NCBI GenBank assembly: GCA_025504975.1 | Contig: JANUWI010000017.1 | Location: 62,001-126,000 of the forward strand | DNA from: Plenodomus lindquistii | Taxonomy: Eukaryota; Ascomycota; Dothideomycetes; Pleosporales; Leptosphaeriaceae | Direction of reading: 5' to 3' | Length of the DNA: 64,000 nucleotides | In this document: positions 10,792 to 21,081 of the stretch, one piece after another | Numbering within the stretch: the stretch's first letter is position 1 | Layout of the letters: every line of letters starts with the position of its first letter | The notes under the pieces: model-generated | Told to the model about the DNA's origin: nothing | Databases searched by the model: none | What the model saw: the letters and a program-made list of their open reading frames with translations, nothing else | Translations under genes and position numbers: made by a program

Positions 10792-11862
10792 TCAATCGTG
10801 CAGGTCTTGCGCTAATGTTACTTCAGGCTTCGCCAGCCTATATAACTCTTTAGCCGTGTTAAAGTATCCAACATATTCAATGTCATCCTCCGATCCATCG
10901 ATGTCGTGGTGGTAGTGGCCACCCGCGTTCTTGCCTTCTGCAGAGTATGCATGTGTATGCTCAAGTCGCAAACCCATAGCCTGGCCTGGATCTGCCGAAT
11001 GTAGAACAGATAAACACACTATAGGACCTTCAAAGTGGTGATACGTCAACCAGTCGTTCAATTGCTTAGGGTCTTTGAAGGGAAGGTCTTTTTCCGGGGG
11101 GAAATCGGGCATGATGTGGTAGTGTGTGCGTCCGGACTTTATCAGAAAGGCTCCTCCTAAACTGACAGTCTGCGAATCGCCGTAGGCCTTGTTAAGAGCT
11201 TTGCGAATGCATTGTGTGAAGCTTTTCTCCGATCCCTTGCGTCCGCGAGCAGTTACTTTGAGCACTGGGCCAGTCTCGCCTAAGGAACCGTAGAGATTGA
11301 TCATCAAGGCGCAGTCTAGGGTTGGGCTTTTCTTCACACTAGGAGCCCCAGTCTCCCCATCGATTTGCGCAAAATGTGTTTGGTTGTCCACGTTGCCGTA
11401 GTCGTTGCTCCAACTCACGTTGGGTGCAAGTTCGCAATTTCGGCCAACTCGATGGAAAGGTCCAGCACCAGCACCAATCAAGCTGCCTCCATCACCCTTC
11501 ATTTCCATGGCTTTGGCGAGATCTGTCAGGCTCCATATGGTCTCAAGCCGTGGGACGGGAAACAGATTTGGTTGACCTCCAACATCCGAGATCTTCTCCT
11601 CGCCTGAGAGCCCCTTCGTAGCTAGACGAAACGGGGCCTCGCGGAGGTCAGGGCATTGAACTACGCTGACGGTCGCATCCTGATAATTGGCGGAAAGAGG
11701 CTCCTTGAGGACTTTGGCCAACTCTTCAAGGCTTGGAGGAGATAACGGATACTTCTGAACGTGCATTTTTCTGATGATCGTAGTCGTTGGGATTGCTATG
11801 GCGTGCCGTGTCGGGAACCTGAGGGTTGCTGCTCTTGTTGCGGTCTTCAAAGCAAATAGCAT
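10792..11862 (-). CDS. DUF1907 ester hydrolase, C11orf54-like zinc protein
   Basis: A single-exon gene of 356 residues, starting ATG 11862 and ending TGA/TAA at 10792. The body matches the DUF1907 family (human C11orf54 / PTD012), whose human member is a zinc-binding ester hydrolase. Visible signatures are GGQPNLFPVPR (about 95-105), the glycine-rich SLIGAGAGPFHRVGRN (127-142), SLGGAFLIKSGR...HIMPDF (234-254) and the metal-binding LEHTHAYS...GGHYHHD. In the last, His302, His304 and His316/318 are the likely zinc ligands. The first 32 residues are basic and rich in Arg/Thr/Ala and look like a mitochondrial presequence; a second Met at residue 33 (MHVQKYPLS) would give the usual cytosolic length. 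The natural ester substrate is unknown. The gene is divergent from the SDR at 12273, with about 410 bp between starts, so they may share a promoter. Confidence 0.88.
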   Translation of the reverse strand: MLFALKTATRAATLRFPTRHAIAIPTTTIIRKMHVQKYPLSPPSLEELAKVLKEPLSANYQDATVSVVQCPDLREAPFRLATKGLSGEEKISDVGGQPNLFPVPRLETIWSLTDLAKAMEMKGDGGSLIGAGAGPFHRVGRNCELAPNVSWSNDYGNVDNQTHFAQIDGETGAPSVKKSPTLDCALMINLYGSLGETGPVLKVTARGRKGSEKSFTQCIRKALNKAYGDSQTVSLGGAFLIKSGRTHYHIMPDFPPEKDLPFKDPKQLNDWLTYHHFEGPIVCLSVLHSADPGQAMGLRLEHTHAYSAEGKNAGGHYHHDIDGSEDDIEYVGYFNTAKELYRLAKPEVTLAQDLHD

Positions 11863-12272
11863 ATGCGCACAGAGAGTAATATATCTGAAGGAGCACTTTA
11901 TGTCGATTCGCGCAACGTTCTTGTACAGCAGGCCTTTGAAAGCGCGATGAACATGACTAGCCGCCGAATCGGCTTAGAAGGCCGCCGTCGGAACTTCTCC
12001 GCATTCACGGCCGAGCAATCCGGCGCTAGCACCGTGGCCTTACCCGCACATTCTTTGATCGTGGACGTTGTGTAGGTAGCCTCGGGTCCAACGGTCGGAG
12101 GAGGACCAGATCATTGCCGGATCCAGAGAATTCACCACTGAGCCTGGATTGAAAATGCATTTAAATATCCACGGGGTGCCCGAGCTCGAGTCATCTCATT
12201 ATACCCCTCACCATCTTGCCACAAACGAGCACACAACACGCTATTACTTCCTCCAGCCTCAATTCGCCCACC
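11863..12272. promoter_or_regulatory. Divergent promoter region, DUF1907 gene / SDR gene
   Basis: 410 bp separate two divergent start codons. A TATA-like ATTTAAATA lies at about 12161-12169, some 105 bp before the SDR start. A 70-codon plus-strand ORF at 11863-12075 begins on the antisense of the DUF1907 start and is not credible as a gene. Confidence 0.4.
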
Positions 12273-13148
12273 ATGACCCTTATCGCCCCTCCAGTACCTG
12301 AGGTCTTTCCGATATACCCTGACCTTCAAGGCAAAGTCGCTCTCATCACTGGTATTGGCCAGGTCGGACCTGCAGATAGCCCTTTTTGGGGTAACGGTGC
12401 GGCCACCGCACGCCTACTGGCACGCAATGGCGTCAAGATCTTTGGTTGCGATATCAGTCTTCCTGCCGCAGAGAGAAGCAAGGAACGTCTGCTAGAAGAG
12501 AATGCGGATTCAGTCGTCGATGTCATTGCTGCCGACGTCACAAACGCTGCCGCTGTCGAAGAGTTGGTTGCAGCGGTGATGAAACGACACAACAGGATCG
12601 ACATTCTTGTAAACAACGTCGGACAAACGACCTCAGGGAACCCAGTGACAATGTCTGAAGAGATCTGGACGCGCCAAATCGACATCAACTTGACGTCCGT
12701 ATACAGGCTATGCCACCACGTTCTACCAATCATGCAAAAACAAGGATCTGGCAGCATCATCAACAACGCCAGCATCACCGCATTACGCTACATTGGCAAA
12801 CATCAGATCGCATATGCAACTGCCAAAGCTGGTGTCATCAGGTTCACCAAAGCGTTGGGGGTCATGTACGCCAAGGACAATATCAGGTGTAACTGCGTGG
12901 TTCCAGGCCTGATGTATACGCCACTGGTAGACAACTTCGCCAAGAGCGAAGACAAGGGCGACCAGGAAGCTGCGAGAAGAATACTAGACCACAACTGCCC
13001 AATGGGCTGGATGGGTACAGGTCTGGACGTTGCAAACGCAGTCGCATGGCTCGTGAGCGGAGCAAGTCGTTATGTGACTTCTCACGAGCTTATAGTAGAT
13101 GGTGGAATCACGGAGAGCACAGGTACTGGGTTCAACGCTCAATCATAG
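12273..13148 (+). CDS. Short-chain dehydrogenase/reductase (SDR)
   Basis: Intronless, 291 residues. The ATG at 12273 sits in a good context (CCCACCATGA); the longer frame to 12216 begins only with TTG. It is an NAD(P)-dependent oxidoreductase with a Rossmann fold. The N-terminal TGxxx...GxG cofactor loop is expanded here (TGIGQVGPADSPFWGNGAAT, from about residue 26), followed by CDISLPAAERS, where the acidic residue after beta2 favours NAD. The NNVG motif is at about 114-117 and the active site is NNASITALRYIGKHQIAYATAK with Ser167, Tyr181 and Lys185. The C terminus has the usual SRYVTSHELIVDGG. The substrate is not deducible. It sits between the DUF1907 gene and a Zn2Cys6 regulator and is a possible tailoring enzyme of the polyketide region, though such SDRs are common elsewhere. 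Confidence 0.92.
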   Translation: MTLIAPPVPEVFPIYPDLQGKVALITGIGQVGPADSPFWGNGAATARLLARNGVKIFGCDISLPAAERSKERLLEENADSVVDVIAADVTNAAAVEELVAAVMKRHNRIDILVNNVGQTTSGNPVTMSEEIWTRQIDINLTSVYRLCHHVLPIMQKQGSGSIINNASITALRYIGKHQIAYATAKAGVIRFTKALGVMYAKDNIRCNCVVPGLMYTPLVDNFAKSEDKGDQEAARRILDHNCPMGWMGTGLDVANAVAWLVSGASRYVTSHELIVDGGITESTGTGFNAQS

Positions 13149-14066
13149 AGCTTGATGCAACGGTATGACTCAACCATCTACGAATTTAGAACATCAATAG
13201 AACTTGAATACTTCACTTCTTCAATCTTGCCTGCGGTGAAAATGTGCCAGAGCTCGTGATGGACGGACGAAGGAGCTTGAATATTCAGATGTACGTTCTG
13301 CCCCACAACATACTGCACTGTTGTGCTCGAGGGTGACGTATGCGCAACAGGTGGTGCATAGGAGTGCAGACGTCTTCTCCCTGGTCTACTTAGAGCATGA
13401 GCTACAAGTTAAAAGCACAGCTGTCAGCGGCCCACTGCATTGTGTAGATCCTAAGAGCCTGAGTCCTGAGTATCGTGCACTCGCACACCTATGGTATGAG
13501 CAGCCTCGTAAAGCGGTAGCAATCATTGTCAAGTGTCTAACAACAAATGCTTTGAATGCAAGGTTCGTCCGTCTAATTCATTGAATCCTACACAGTGCCC
13601 TATCATAGTTGGAGCTGCCGTTTGAGTATGGTGGGGATTCATCACTATCAGCTGACCTCGTGCATGCAAAAGCCGGCCTCGAGGAAAGCCGATGTCGCGC
13701 GGGGCAGGAACTCTGGGGAAACTTGCCGGGGCAAAACTTTCTGGGGCAAACGCATGGTTCCAAAGGCGGTCCAACCGGCCTAAGTGTGGGGATTGGGCCT
13801 AGCGTCGGCATCTCGTGCGAGCAACGGACTTGAGTTCCGTGCCCGATCGTCCCAGATGTGGGCATCCAGAATACGCCACGATCAAGCTGCGTCTTTTGCC
13901 GCAGTAAGCTGTGCGATGTGCGAGTGGAGGGAAACATGGGGAGAGTTCAGGAGCTCAGGCGACCCCATGGTTACTTCCCCGCATTCGATATTTCAACGCA
14001 ATCCCCGTACTTTGCATTCAAGTATCAAGATTACTTGCCTACACCGACCTCCTTAGTTCCTTCACC
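13149..14066. other. Intergenic, upstream region of Zn2Cys6 regulator
   Basis: 918 bp with several short overlapping ORFs (up to 119 codons on the minus strand, 13578-13937), none with a recognisable product. This stretch probably holds the 3' UTR of the SDR and the promoter of the regulator starting at 14067. Confidence 0.5.
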
Positions 14067-16227
14067 ATGCCTTCTGAACCACGTGGCTTGAGGACATCAA
14101 CAGGCTGGTGAGTTCACCCACCCTCTACACGCGACAGAAACCATATCCCCGTTCCAAGTCATCACTCGCAGAATCAACGTCAATCTCGAATTTGACGTGT
14201 GTACTGATCAAACGCAGCCTGACATGCCGAAAAAGACGCATCAAGTGCGACGAAGCCAGACCAGGCTGCGGCAACTGCGCCAGAGTCAAGCGTGAATGTC
14301 GTTTCCCTGAAAAGTCAGAAACATCTTCACGATCACGACCGAAACCGAGACCACGGAAGATTCGTGCTCCCCCTATCGTTGCGACTCCTCCTAGTCCAGC
14401 GGCGACAACTCCCTCCGTTTTCAATCCTAAGACATCACCTGCGACGACCCCTATAGATACGATAAGTATCCCCACCCCAGAATCAATCGAGCTGGGCCCG
14501 GGTTGGGATCCTCTCCAGCTTCCAGACTCTATGGAACTGGCCCAATCCTGGGATCTACTCCATATTCCAGATATTAGGCTTTCCGATCAGCCAACTTCTG
14601 ATGACGGGACATTGCTGGACGACATTTCTTTCACATTCGATACTGCGCTCATGCCAGATCTCGGTCCTGTCGAGTGGTACAACTCACTTGCCGAGGACGC
14701 ATTCGGCAACATCCAGGAACATCGATTTGACGAAAGCTGGAATAGCAGTTCATGCTTCCCATCTGAGACACCGATACGACCATGTGTTGATTCGATCCGG
14801 CTACCTACGACTCACTCTACCAATGGAGACAATGGCATACCCTATACCAGCCTCACGTTACCTACCCAACCTTGGATTAGTGAATCAAGGATTGAGCTCC
14901 AACAAGACGAGCTCGCCTTCTTCGACCACTACATCAACGCGGTAGCGCCCATACTGGATCTTTTCGATCCTGCCAAACACTTTGCGAAGATGGTGCCACA
15001 TATGGCTCTGAGTAACAGAGGGCTCATGAAGTCGCTTCTCGCCGTGGCAGCATGTCATATGGCACTCGGGCAATCACCGGGGCAAAATCTCGAGACAGTG
15101 AGCGCACAGTCTCCGAGTGCACTCTCGCTTGCTACATGCGTCTCATCACGCGCGTCCAAGATTGCAGACCAGTACTACTACGACACTCTGCGATATCTTT
15201 CGCAGCATATCATGGACCCAACATACAGAAGTTCACACGAGCTCCTGGTCACTGCGATCTTGATCTCGACCTACGACATGTTCAACACGAGAACCGACTT
15301 CCGCAGCTGGGATCGCCACCTAAGAAGAGCATTTTGGATTCAGCGTAACGCTGGCGTCAGTGGAGAGTCTCCGCACAGTCTTGAGCGCGCAGTGTGGTGC
15401 GCATGGATGCGACAAGATACACTGGCCGCATTCTGCACAGGACGGCCAGCGCTGACCCTACATCAACCGACAATTCCTTTGTCGTCACTCTCAGTCGATG
15501 GTTTACACCAGCGTATTATCTACATCGCTGCAAAATGCGTGCAATTCGGTAAGTGGCACCTGGCTCTTGTAGTTGGGACCCAGTACTGACCCGTTTACCA
15601 GCTGCAAGGCCCAAAGAAGATCGTACTATCGCAAGGTACATCGAAGTCGGAGAGACCTTGATGAAGATGCTAGAAGCGTGGAAGCAAGCATTACCGCCTT
15701 CCTTTGAACCGGTGCTTGGTTCTGCACCGACTGCATCGAGCTCGATCGGATCGCCGTCGGAGCCAGATCCAATACGGCCCATCTGGATTCACCCTCCCGA
15801 GAACGCTGCTGCAATCCAACTCTACCACTTCTCAAAGATTGTTACTGTGCTCAACCAGCCATCCATGGGCGGTCTCGCTTCGTACCAGACAAGCATCAAG
15901 ATCCTCCGCGAGAGTGCTGCGGTCATATATGGTATCGCGATCGCGCAGCAATCGCAAAATCTTCCCAGCGCCTTTGTATCCCTTCAAGCTGTTCATGCTG
16001 GTACGTTCTCAACTCCTCTTTCCAGATTGGCAACGCAGCCCTGACATTGAATAGCCACCCTCTGCGCAGAAACGCTCGACCGACAAGACGAGATCTTCGC
16101 CATTCTCGATCAAGTATTAATGCTCAATAAACACCCGGATCGATCATTTCTCGACAACCTGATCAACGTCTGGGGAAGCGCGTCGGGGTCTGGTACTTCG
16201 AGCGCATCGTTGTACTGCGGTAATTGA
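14067..16227 (+). CDS. Zn2Cys6 transcription factor (Fungal_trans_2 type)
   Basis: Four exons, 14067-14107, 14218-15548, 15602-16000 and 16055-16227, give 647 residues with consistent phases. The first intron splits the zinc cluster: exon 1 ends in the first Cys codon and exon 2 continues LTCRKRRIKCDEARPGCGNC. The Zn2Cys6 spacing is C-x2-C-x6-C-x6-C-x2-C-x6-C (residues about 14-41). A basic Arg/Pro linker (RPKPRPRKIRAPP) follows, and then a low-complexity Pro/Ser/Thr region. From about residue 265 there is an all-helical regulatory domain (DELAFFDHYINAVAPIL..., LLAVAACHMALG) typical of the PF11951 fungal transcription factor family. It should bind DNA as a nuclear regulator with CGG-type half sites; its targets are unknown. 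It is convergent with a second Zn2Cys6 gene, and both lie in the polyketide region, so either could be its pathway regulator. Confidence 0.9.
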
Positions 16228-16823
16228 GAGGACTACGAGATGAGGTGTGCTTTGCTCGCACCGCCTTTGTCTCGTGTCCTAATGCCTTTACGATAATATG
16301 GCAGAGCACATGACTGTGCGCTTGTGCTTGCTCTAAGAGTCCTGTAATTATATGAAGGAGTTTGGGGTTGGGACGTCCCTCAACGGGGTGTTTAGCGATG
16401 CTTATATTCTGGTTCCATCATCTAGCTGTGATGACGTATATACCCTGATCTTGATAAATATACCCCAGTTCACTATTTCAATACTTAGTTTGTTCTCCGC
16501 TGCTGGGATGACTGTATGTTTCTGCTCCAGTATTGTAATGGGGACTCAACAGATGGAAATATACGGTAGATGCGCCAACCGCGGCCCAGAATCGCACTTA
16601 CCGGCATGGTGGTTGCTCTTATGCTTTGATTCGCCTTCCGAACCTGCTAGCACAAAAGATATACGATTGCTCGCAAGCTGAAACGACAAGTTCACGTTAT
16701 CTCTTCGCATGGTCAGGTAGTCTAATCGTGATGGAAGCAGATCGCCATGTACGAAAATTGTTATCAACAAGGCAGCATCCGTGTTTCCCTGCGAGGTACG
16801 AAGTATGTGAATTTATTTCCAAG
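16228..16823. other. Convergent intergenic region between two regulator genes
   Basis: About 600 bp between the stop codons of two facing Zn2Cys6 genes. It is AT-richer than the flanks and has no ORF worth calling. It should hold both 3' UTRs and polyadenylation signals. Confidence 0.55.
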
Positions 16824-18918
16824 CTATGTACCAGGATTACCATACGAGAATAAATCGAACGTGTCAAGCATAAACATCGAGTCTATCGTGTTGAGCGACG
16901 AAGAGGTGTCTCCCAGGCTCCCCCCAGAAAGCGCTGACAACATTGACATATCCTGATCCGGATCAGACAGCACTTTCATGTACCCCTCTAGCCCATTAGC
17001 AAGATGATATACAAGGTGCTGTCGGGACGCTTTCTGTGTGCGAAGCTCCCGCACACAGTTCTCTACTAGCATGAGAACAGTTGAGATGTTGATCGCTGTC
17101 CTGTCCGGAAAGCCAATCTTGGCAGCTTTGATGAGGAAAACTGCAGCAAAATTGACCATGGCGTGATAGTAGATTGGCATGCCCACCAAAGCTGTTCGTA
17201 GATCTTCGCGCTCGATGATCAGCTCCAAGACAGCGGTCGCTGACGTGACTGCTATGTGTGCGCATTCTTGGACATGCGCGGATGCGTTTGTTGTGAAATT
17301 TGAGGACGGTCCCCGGAAGACGTAGGAGCAGAGATGGAGGCGGGCAAAATGATAGTTTAGGATCGCGCCATCTCTGGGAAACCATCCGACGACGTCGTTT
17401 CGCGCTGTTTCGGTCAACATAATGAAAATCAGTCTTGTGGATGATTCATACTTACGCATTCGATTGCCCCACGTCATGTACCAACGATCGAGCTCGGAGA
17501 AGAACCCACGGAGTTGGGGGAAACTGTGTTCTGGCACAGGCTGCGAAGGGTCGCCTCCGAACAGATCCTTGACCTTCGAAGTAACGTGATACAGTGCAAT
17601 CTGGCTCGACATTCTCAAATCCACTTCTTGTTCCCCGTTAATTCGAATAAAAGTCTCCCAGTTTTGAGGTGGTTCTTCAGACGAGGAAATGAGCGCAGGG
17701 CGCCCGTTGAAGATACTTGATTGGTGATCATGGATGTATAGAATATACCAGAGACGCGCTTTCAAGACGTCTTCATGTTGTGGGTCTTTGACGACAGAGT
17801 AGTAGGCCAGATGATAGTTTAACCGCGTAGCGAGACGGATAGCGTGTCCGAGCAGGGTGTAGGATATGTCAGCTAGCCAATATGCGCCTACGATGAGGGC
17901 TCGAATGTCATCTTGAGATTGAGAGACAACAAACATGCTAGTCGCTACTAGTCGCTGATATTCCGCATGGCAGGTCTTAAATGAAGAGGATCCTTCTGGG
18001 TCGTGAAGCGCTGCGACTGCGCAAACGGCAGCTGTCAAGATTGGGGAGCTAATACGAAGGCTTTCGAGGGTTTCGTGAGGACACATGAGGCCGTAGCAAA
18101 AGTAGTCCAGGCGAGTGAAGCGCGCGAAAAATTGCTCTGCAGCTGCTTCTGAGATCAAGCCACGGGCAATAAAATCTCGAGCCATGTGATTGCGCTGCGT
18201 TGCTGGTGATGCCGGCCCGGTGCCCAGCGTTGGGAGCCTCGTGATCTCATAAAGGGAATTGATAGGCAGACTGTAGATTGAATCGTCTACCGGAGCGACC
18301 GGTGTGATGATAGGGGCTGGTGGAAGGGTTTCTTCCTCGTCGGAGCCTTGTCCGTTTCCTCTGCTCCCACTTTGTTCGGCTGGCCTCTCTTCTGCAGCCG
18401 GCGGAGCTTGCGAGTACGAGTCCAGCCGTGGTAGATCAGACATACGAAGCAAAACGTCTACGGCGGTTTGCACCTGCTGCAACTGTCCAGAAATACGGTT
18501 GCGCCACCTGATAGAATGTTGATCTTGTGTGCTTCTTCCAGGCGAATGGCACACCTACCTATTAGTCTCTTCGATCATAGCAGCTTGCGGGTTCCTCTCC
18601 ACTTGACACTCCAAACCACGATTCCGGCATCTTCGACATGGTCCCCTCCCATCAGGGAACGTACATTTAATCTGAGGTATAAAAATAAGCTTCTGTGACG
18701 GATGGGATGCAGGTTGTTCAATCAAGGTAGAAATGAGTACTGACCTTGAGGCCCCTGCACGTGCTGCAGGCTTTAGTCTGCCGTCCCATGGCTGGCCTTG
18801 TCGCAGGCACTACATGCTGCTGGGGATTGTAGCTAGGACTTGTCGCGGAGTAAGACATTGCATTAGTTATTGCGACTACTGGGGACGTCAGGTACGACGC
18901 TGCTAAGGCCCCAACCAT
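16824..18918 (-). CDS. Zn2Cys6 transcription factor (Fungal_trans type)
   Basis: Minus-strand exons 18918-18745, 18671-18559, 18507-17456 and 17404-16824 give about 639 residues. A second possible ATG at 18858 would remove 20 residues. The zinc cluster spans the first intron, as CSTCRGLK then IKCTFPDGRGPCRRCRNRGLEC, with spacing C-x2-C-x6-C-x8-C-x2-C-x6-C. A coiled-coil-like stretch (NRISGQLQQVQTAVDVLLRM) and a Ser/Glu-rich acidic linker follow. The rest is the PF04082-type middle homology region, including FDRFTRLDYFCYG-like helices and HAIRLATRLNYHLAYY. The 51-nt segment 17405-17455 has perfect intron ends (GTAAGT...ACAG) but stays open, so retention would insert 17 residues between WGNRM and RNDVVGW. 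The protein is a nuclear DNA-binding regulator of unknown targets. Confidence 0.88.
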
Positions 18919-19693
18919 GGGTCTTCCCCAGATGACGGGTCAGTCTCATTTGCTGCGTGCTAAGCTCGGCTAATGAGGAACGCCCCCGCAATTTGAACGC
19001 TGAAAAAACACTGATGCTAAAGCTAAAGAACAACGAAAGTAGCTGTTCTAAAATTGTATAACACGCAAAAGGGGCCTTGCATACTCGTTGAACCATTTGA
19101 GAATTGACAAGCGAGGACCACTTCACGTGACCTGACCTACACATTTTGAGTCTCAGGATCTCGAAACTATTTGCGCAGGATTTCTGGTAACATCGATGAA
19201 GATCGCCTAGTCGCGTGCATCTTCATGGACTTATGAGGTGAGCTTGTGCCACTGCTCCATCGTTAGGCAACACCGGTCTTAAGCAAACTGTTTCCTTCCC
19301 TCGCGGGCTATCCGACTATGTCGTTACAATCAATTGACTGTTTGCTATATCATTCTCTTGTGACTATGGGCCCATTTACAGGCTTTTCTATCCATCTGGA
19401 TCGCGGTTAAAATTTTAGCCAATGAGAACACACTTGAAAAAAAACACCCCCCAGAGTCTCCGCACATGATGATTTTGTAACTTCTGTGGTACTGCGAATC
19501 TCCGTATATATTGTGAAAGCGCAGAAATTACATTAATGCAATATCACATCTGGTAGTGAAGGAGAGAACGTGCTCTCGTATGGCGTGGATAGCTCACGAG
19601 CCATGCCAGGGGATCTTCATATACATCGAATAGCATCAGATGAGCGACAATAATCTGCACTAATTCAGAAAATTTACATACTGTCACACGTAT
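18919..19693. other. Intergenic, promoter side of Zn2Cys6 gene
   Basis: 775 bp between the start of the regulator and the 3' end of the next SDR. There is an A/C-rich run near 19436-19453 (an A run followed by a C run). Nothing in it looks coding. Confidence 0.55.
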
Positions 19694-20615
19694 CTACACA
19701 GTTTGCTTTGCCATCCATTCCTCCGCCTCTCTCTTGAACTCGGGCCTCCACCTGGTCAAGGGTGGTCGCTCGTTCACGATATCGCCCACGCTCCAAAGCA
19801 TACGCTTCTTGTCGGTTTCCTCGGTGACATCGTTGTCGGGACAGATGATATAGAATTTGCCGTCTACCATCTTCTTGTACATGTACTCTGCTACCTGATC
19901 GGGCGACCACGCACCATCCGGTTTCTTGTTCTCGGTTCCGGGCGTGTTACCAGACTGTTGTTATTAGCAAACCCATGAATTTCCAAAACTTACGTTATTG
20001 CACTTGAAAGAAGTTTAACGAAGAAAGGGACTTCAAACTCACAAGCCCAGTAAACGTCCATCCGGGAACCAACAAATGCACACCCACCCCACTCTCCCTG
20101 AGATCGAAACTCAAATGCTCCGCTAATGCCTTGACCGCAGCTTTACTCGCATTGTACGCCGCATTCCCCGGCGGATTCGTAATCCCCTGCTTACTCCCTG
20201 TAATCACAATCGCTTTGCCCTTGGCCCCTCCCTCCGCCTTCCCCGCTTCAACAAAACTCGGCGCATAAGCATTCAGCCCATTTACCACACCGCCCAAGTT
20301 CGTGTCAAGGATCTTGCTGAAGTAGTCTGCGTCGCCCCAGGTGCCTCTGGCCATGGTTCCGGCGTTCAGCATTAGGAAGTCGACGTCGCCGACTTGGGAG
20401 CGAAGTGCGGACCAGGCGGAGGGGGAGCTGACGTCGGTTTTGATACATGTGATGTTGCCGGAAAGCGATTTGGAGGCGAGGTCCAGTGTGGTTTGGTTGT
20501 GGTCGGCGATGGTGACGTGCATGGAGTGTTTGAGGCAGAGTTGTGCGACTGCGTAGCCGACGCCTGAGGCGCCGCCTGTGATGAGAGCGCGAGCTGAGGG
20601 ACGGAAGACGGCCAT
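19694..20615 (-). CDS. Short-chain dehydrogenase/reductase (classical SDR)
   Basis: Two exons, 20615-20043 and 19954-19694, give 277 residues. The ATG at 20615 (MAVFRPSARALITGG) was chosen because the cofactor motif TGGASGVG begins at residue 13; the longer frame has no support. Signatures are TGGASGVGYA (13-22), the acidic IADHN after beta2 (suggesting NAD), TDV (60-62), LNAG (83-86) and the active site GSKQGITNPPGNAAYNASKAA with Ser141, Tyr154 and Lys158. It continues across an 88-nt intron through PGWTFTGL-SGNTPGTEN, the flexible substrate loop. The C-terminal tail (SPDQVAEYMYKKM...DNDVTEETDKKRMLWSVGDI...RPPLTRW) resembles fungal SDRs annotated as NAD(P)-binding proteins of unknown substrate. 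It lies in the candidate polyketide region. Confidence 0.92.
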
Positions 20616-21081
20616 CTTTTGTTGGTGTTGGACGTTGATGGGATTGGACTGGCGTTGGTGGGGGAGGGTGAGCTGTGAGCTTGGTAATTCACCTCTGTGA
20701 TGTTGGAAGCGGAAGTTGAACGTCAATTCCGCAGTATCGTCAGTGAGTAGTAGATACTTATCAATCTGAATTTGTGAGCAGATTGATGGCGTTCAGTGAG
20801 TCTCGATGATAGATTGGGTCGACTACCATGCTAATGACGTTTGTGAGGCGGATCGCTGTAATTCCGATGCTTATCTCCGATGCGGTTAAACCACTAAACT
20901 GGAAGCGATCGAACAAGAGATCTTAGGGTAATTGGACAAACGACATCATAAAGACAAGCAGAGTCCCTAACGGCGAAGAAGTATTACACATTATCTATGA
21001 ACGCTAGGAGAAGTCCAAAGTGAATGGGTATCATAAGCTCCACTGCTGTCTCCTCCTTCTCTGCCGTCACTCGCGGCCGGT
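20616..21081. other. Intergenic, promoter of SDR and 3' region of hydrolase
   Basis: 466 bp between two minus-strand genes: the promoter of the SDR and the end of the alpha/beta-hydrolase gene. No ORF or repeat of note. Confidence 0.5.

Noticed and set aside
11863..12075. 70-codon plus-strand ORF
   Set aside because: It starts on the antisense of the DUF1907 start codon and fills a divergent promoter; no family features.
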